This document shows positions 34,840 to 35,755 of a stretch of DNA of 35,755 bases, in pieces; within the stretch, counting starts at the first letter, position 1, and the number at the start of each line of letters is the position of its first letter. The stretch lies in contig CAZPDP010000032.1 of the NCBI GenBank assembly GCA_964585385.1, positions 1-35,755 on the forward strand. The letters run 5' to 3'. Source of the stretch: JAGXLC01 sp964585385. GTDB lineage: Bacteria; Bacteroidota; Bacteroidia; Bacteroidales; UBA12077. The translations under genes and the position numbers were made by a program. The notes beneath the pieces were generated by a model. It was not told where the DNA came from, searched no databases, and worked only from the letters and a program-made list of their open reading frames with translations.

Positions 34840-34931
34840 CAATTCATAATTCCTAATTCATAATTTTTCATTACTCATTACACCCTACTCATCACTCTAC
34901 TCCCTCACTACTCACTAAGCACTACTCACCA
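34840..34931. repeat. Low-complexity direct-repeat tract
   Basis: Two adjoining degenerate arrays are seen: AATTCATAATT twice (34840-34866), then a run of 7-8-base units around ACTCATCACTC and CACTACTCACT up to the methyltransferase stop. The spacing is irregular and there are no unique spacers, so it is not a CRISPR. It resembles tandem slippage repeats found between genes in Bacteroidota. Confidence 0.5.
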
Positions 34932-35567
34932 CTAACCAACCTTCTCCCCCTTCACCACAACAAAGCTTCCTTCGCCATATCCTTCCCTGAAATCCTGGAT
35001 TTCATTAATCTCTTTCAATTTCCCAAATAGAGTCTGCACAAACTTTATATCCTGAAATCCTGCTTTCTCCAGTTCCTGTTTGATTTCATCGGAGGAATAA
35101 AAAACGGCATCCTTGTAGAATGTGCTGAATTGCTTATTTTGCTGGTAAGCCTTTCCAATTTTGCTGTTTTTGTCCACAAAACCGATGATAACCCTGCCCC
35201 GGGTTTTTAATATCCTCCGTATCTCCCGGAGAGTCTGTTCCACATCATCCACAAAACAGATGGTAGTGACTACCAAAACATAATCAACTGAATTATCTTC
35301 GACAGGCACATTCTCAGCCACACCCTGTTTCACTTTTAGTCCCCTGTCTTCAGCAATTTTAGCCATGGGAAGGGATGGTTCTATACCCTCTTGAATTCCC
35401 AGGGGCTGAGCAAACAATCCACTTCCTATTCCTATCTCTAATCCACGGCCTTTTTCAGGAATAAAATGCCTTACCGCTTTTAATTCGGATTCATAGGCAT
35501 ACTTGTTCAGGTCAAACCATTTTTCGTAATCCTCAGAATGCTCGTCGAAAGGTTTTGTTTTAGACAT
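34932..35567 (-). CDS. Class I SAM-dependent methyltransferase
   Basis: This 211-residue protein has the Methyltransf_11-type fold. Motif I is GLEIGIGSG at about 43-51, the acidic residue after strand 2 is in GIEPSLPMAKIAEDRGL, and motifs II/III are NSVDYVLVVTTICFVDDVEQ and LREIRRILKTRGRVIIGFVD. It has no signal peptide or extra domain. The substrate cannot be told from sequence; UbiE/arsenite- or small-molecule-type methylation are all possible. The first open codon is TTG at 35573, but the ATG at 35567 (MSKTKPFDEHSEDYEKWF) is the usual start for this family. It is monocistronic as far as can be seen. Confidence 0.9.
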   Translation of the reverse strand: MSKTKPFDEHSEDYEKWFDLNKYAYESELKAVRHFIPEKGRGLEIGIGSGLFAQPLGIQEGIEPSLPMAKIAEDRGLKVKQGVAENVPVEDNSVDYVLVVTTICFVDDVEQTLREIRRILKTRGRVIIGFVDKNSKIGKAYQQNKQFSTFYKDAVFYSSDEIKQELEKAGFQDIKFVQTLFGKLKEINEIQDFREGYGEGSFVVVKGEKVG

Positions 35568-35598
35568 AAGCAATCGTTATGAACATATGTTTATAATA

Positions 35599-35606
35599 CA
35601 AATGTA
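35599..35606 (-). promoter_or_regulatory. Predicted -7 promoter element of the methyltransferase gene
   Basis: On the minus strand this reads TACATTTG, an exact TAnnTTTG match, 31 bp before the ATG. No clear TTG stands about 20 bp further upstream, so confidence is limited. Confidence 0.35.
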
Positions 35607-35701
35607 TAGATTTTCAATCCTTAAAGGAAAGAAAACGGAATGTTTTTCAAAACATTCTCCAGGCAATGCAGTAAATTTTAGCATACAAAGTTTAAAAATT
35701 A

Positions 35702-35755
35702 TGGTGAAACTCTAATATATGGTTGATAACTTAAATATTATTACTTCTTCCTTTG
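35702..35755. repeat. Imperfect-palindromic intergenic repeat element, copy 3 (cut by window end)
   Basis: From 35708 it reads ACTCTAATATATGGTTGATA and runs on to CTTCTTCCTTTG at the last base. This matches the terminal arm of copy 1 and is the inverted form of the right arm of copy 2. The rest lies outside the window. Confidence 0.6.

Noticed and set aside
34840..34931. CRISPR-like array
   Set aside because: Units are 7-11 bases, degenerate and without spacers; no cas genes are in the window.

Overview
The window looks like the chromosome of a free-living Bacteroidota species, probably near the Marinilabiliales/Prolixibacteraceae. It is AT-rich. Three features point to the type IX secretion system (T9SS): a PorP/SprF-like protein, a type-B C-terminal sorting domain, and very large secreted proteins with PKD/Ig-like repeats. 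Several genes are preceded by matches to the Bacteroidota -7 box TAnnTTTG. The exact lineage is inference. I saw no tRNA, rRNA, CRISPR array or transposase gene.

Layout. (1) 44-5551, minus strand: a compact chemotaxis operon. In transcription order it encodes a stand-alone response regulator, a 594-residue helical protein with a CheZ-like DxxxQ motif, a STAS protein, a CheY-like regulator, CheA and CheW. Several junctions overlap, and a good promoter match lies upstream. (2) 5772-9465, plus strand: a divergent group with a Crp/Fnr-type regulator, another single-domain response regulator and an M1-family lipoprotein aminopeptidase. (3) 9472-12673, minus strand: a PorP/SprF family protein, a small protein with a type-B sorting domain, a terminator, and a 318-residue secreted protein. 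(4) 13299-32429, minus strand: two giant paralogous secreted proteins of 3215 and 2923 residues, together about half of the window. Each has an N-terminal lectin-like domain, three repeats of a 'GDW..W' plus beta-helix module, and Ig/PKD-like domains. A 166-residue secreted protein follows the second one. (5) 32569-35567, minus strand: a gene remnant, a DUF4405 membrane protein, a radical SAM protein and a methyltransferase, with repeats between them.

The most interesting signal is a conserved extreme C-terminal tail, about PxTGxxYYIPNDFDQ-stop. It is shared by the 318-, 2923- and 3215-residue proteins, and a degraded copy survives at 32569-32784. None of these proteins carries a recognisable type-A or type-B T9SS domain. 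The tail resembles the first residues of a type-B domain (IPNAITPNGDG in the neighbour at 10488-11573), as if the domain stopped just after it began. Next to them lie a dedicated small type-B-domain protein and a PorP/SprF partner. My hypothesis is a split export or assembly module: large adhesins with a short tail, plus a separate sorting-domain subunit and its outer-membrane partner.

A roughly 180-bp imperfect-palindromic repeat occurs at 13079-13256, with relatives at 33575-33711 and at the right edge of the window. Such palindromic, non-coding elements are common between Bacteroidota genes.
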